From CAYZDV01 sp964477275 (GTDB taxonomy: Bacteria; Acidobacteriota; Aminicenantia; Aminicenantales; Aminicenantaceae): DNA of 59,227 nucleotides. Numbering within the stretch: position 1 is the stretch's first letter; each line of letters starts with the position of its first letter. The translations under genes and the position numbers were made by a program. Under the pieces are notes generated by a model, which ran no database searches, had not been told where the DNA came from, and saw only the letters and a program-made list of their open reading frames with translations. The stretch lies in assembly GCA_964477275.1 (NCBI GenBank), contig CAYZDV010000002.1:1-59227 (forward strand). Reading direction: 5' to 3'. Positions 58,955 to 59,227 of the stretch are shown here, in pieces.

Positions 58955-59227
58955 TCAGTTTCCTCTCTCTATTTTTCCGTCCCTGACCACCTGTTTTCCA
59001 TTTTTGATGACATGGCGGATGGGGTTTACGCCCAGATGGTAGACAAGGCTGGGATAGTTGGGTGCCTCGCAGAGCAGGAGGTCCATCTTTTTTCCGACCT
59101 CGAGGCTTCCGACTGTCTCCTGCCGGCCCAGGGCGTATGCGGCGTTGGCCGTTGAGGCGTTGATGGCTTCTTCGATGGACATCTTCATGGTGAACACTGC
59201 AAGCTGGATGACAAAGAGCATGGATTC
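58955..59227 (-). CDS. hutI: Imidazolonepropionase, C-terminal part (runs off the window)
   Basis: Only the last 90 residues are inside the window; the reading frame is open at the right edge (codons GAA TCC ATG). MSIEEAINASTANAAYALGR and VGSLEVGKKMDLLLCEAPNY with YHLGVNPIRHVIKNG match the C-terminal part of HutI, the amidohydrolase that opens 4-imidazolone-5-propionate in histidine breakdown. The stop is followed directly by the cytochrome fusion gene. Confidence 0.85.
   Translation of the reverse strand, partial: ESMLFVIQLAVFTMKMSIEEAINASTANAAYALGRQETVGSLEVGKKMDLLLCEAPNYPSLVYHLGVNPIRHVIKNGKQVVRDGKIERGN

Noticed and set aside
1..59227. CRISPR arrays, insertion sequences, prophage genes, rRNA or defence islands
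   Set aside because: No regularly spaced repeats, transposase, integrase, capsid or rRNA-like sequence was seen on either strand.

Overview
The window reads as chromosomal DNA of a diderm (Gram-negative type) bacterium. It carries a FadL-like outer-membrane protein, a PilQ secretin with PilMNOP, an MsbA-like ABC exporter, lipoproteins and SppA. Genes are tightly packed with many 4-nt ATGA/GTGA overlaps, strong AGGAGG-type ribosome sites and several GTG/TTG starts. Gene content (reductive-TCA-like citrate cleavage genes, many PAS kinases, a c-type heme protein) suggests an anaerobic or facultative lineage such as Acidobacteriota/Aminicenantota or a Desulfobacterota-like group. That placement is a low-confidence inference.

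Layout. 1-5400: clpB, a NifU-type Fe-S scaffold, a FadL-family porin and galU. 5390-5850: a non-coding patch with a short hairpin repeat, a dRS3-like palindromic repeat, tRNA-Phe(GAA) with its own promoter, and a decayed copy of the tRNA 5' half. 5940-14513 (+): DUF465 protein, ASADH-like pseudoenzyme, MsbA-like exporter, YicC, Gmk, CoaBC, family-4 UDG and a PriA whose helicase motifs are eroded. 14538-20659 (-): coaD, pilM-N-O-P-Q and a terminal lipoprotein, probably one operon. 21170-24271: an exported PIMT converging on, and overlapping, a membrane spermidine-synthase-like protein. 24550-30955: phosphohexomutase, FtsB, a UvrD-type helicase fused to a PD-(D/E)XK nuclease, and SppA. 31283-33622: ECF sigma factor, zinc anti-sigma factor and an exported HEAT/TPR-like protein. 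33718-42794 (-): acyltransferase-like, GYD and small membrane proteins, then five signalling genes (receiver/PAS/histidine kinase/HD-GYP).

43433-52065 (+) is the most interesting block, a metabolic cluster behind a good sigma70-type promoter. In order it holds a succinyl-CoA-synthetase beta-like protein fused to a two-cluster ferredoxin domain, its alpha-like partner, a citryl-CoA-lyase/citrate-synthase-fold enzyme, an HD-domain hydrolase, an aconitase/LeuC-LeuD pair, an isocitrate/isopropylmalate dehydrogenase, and a second, divergent LeuC-LeuD pair. The simplest reading is a citrate-to-acetyl-CoA plus oxaloacetate module (two-step citrate cleavage) joined to citrate/isocitrate/2-oxoglutarate interconversion. 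The ferredoxin fusion, HD protein and duplicated hydro-lyase leave room for something new.

52076-59227: tsaB and rimI continue the cluster strand. Then come truA and a LOG-like gene (-), a ComM-type AAA protein, a C_GCAxxG_C_C protein and a patatin (+), and finally a cytochrome c/CopD/cytochrome b5 fusion and the C-terminal end of hutI (-), which runs off the right edge.
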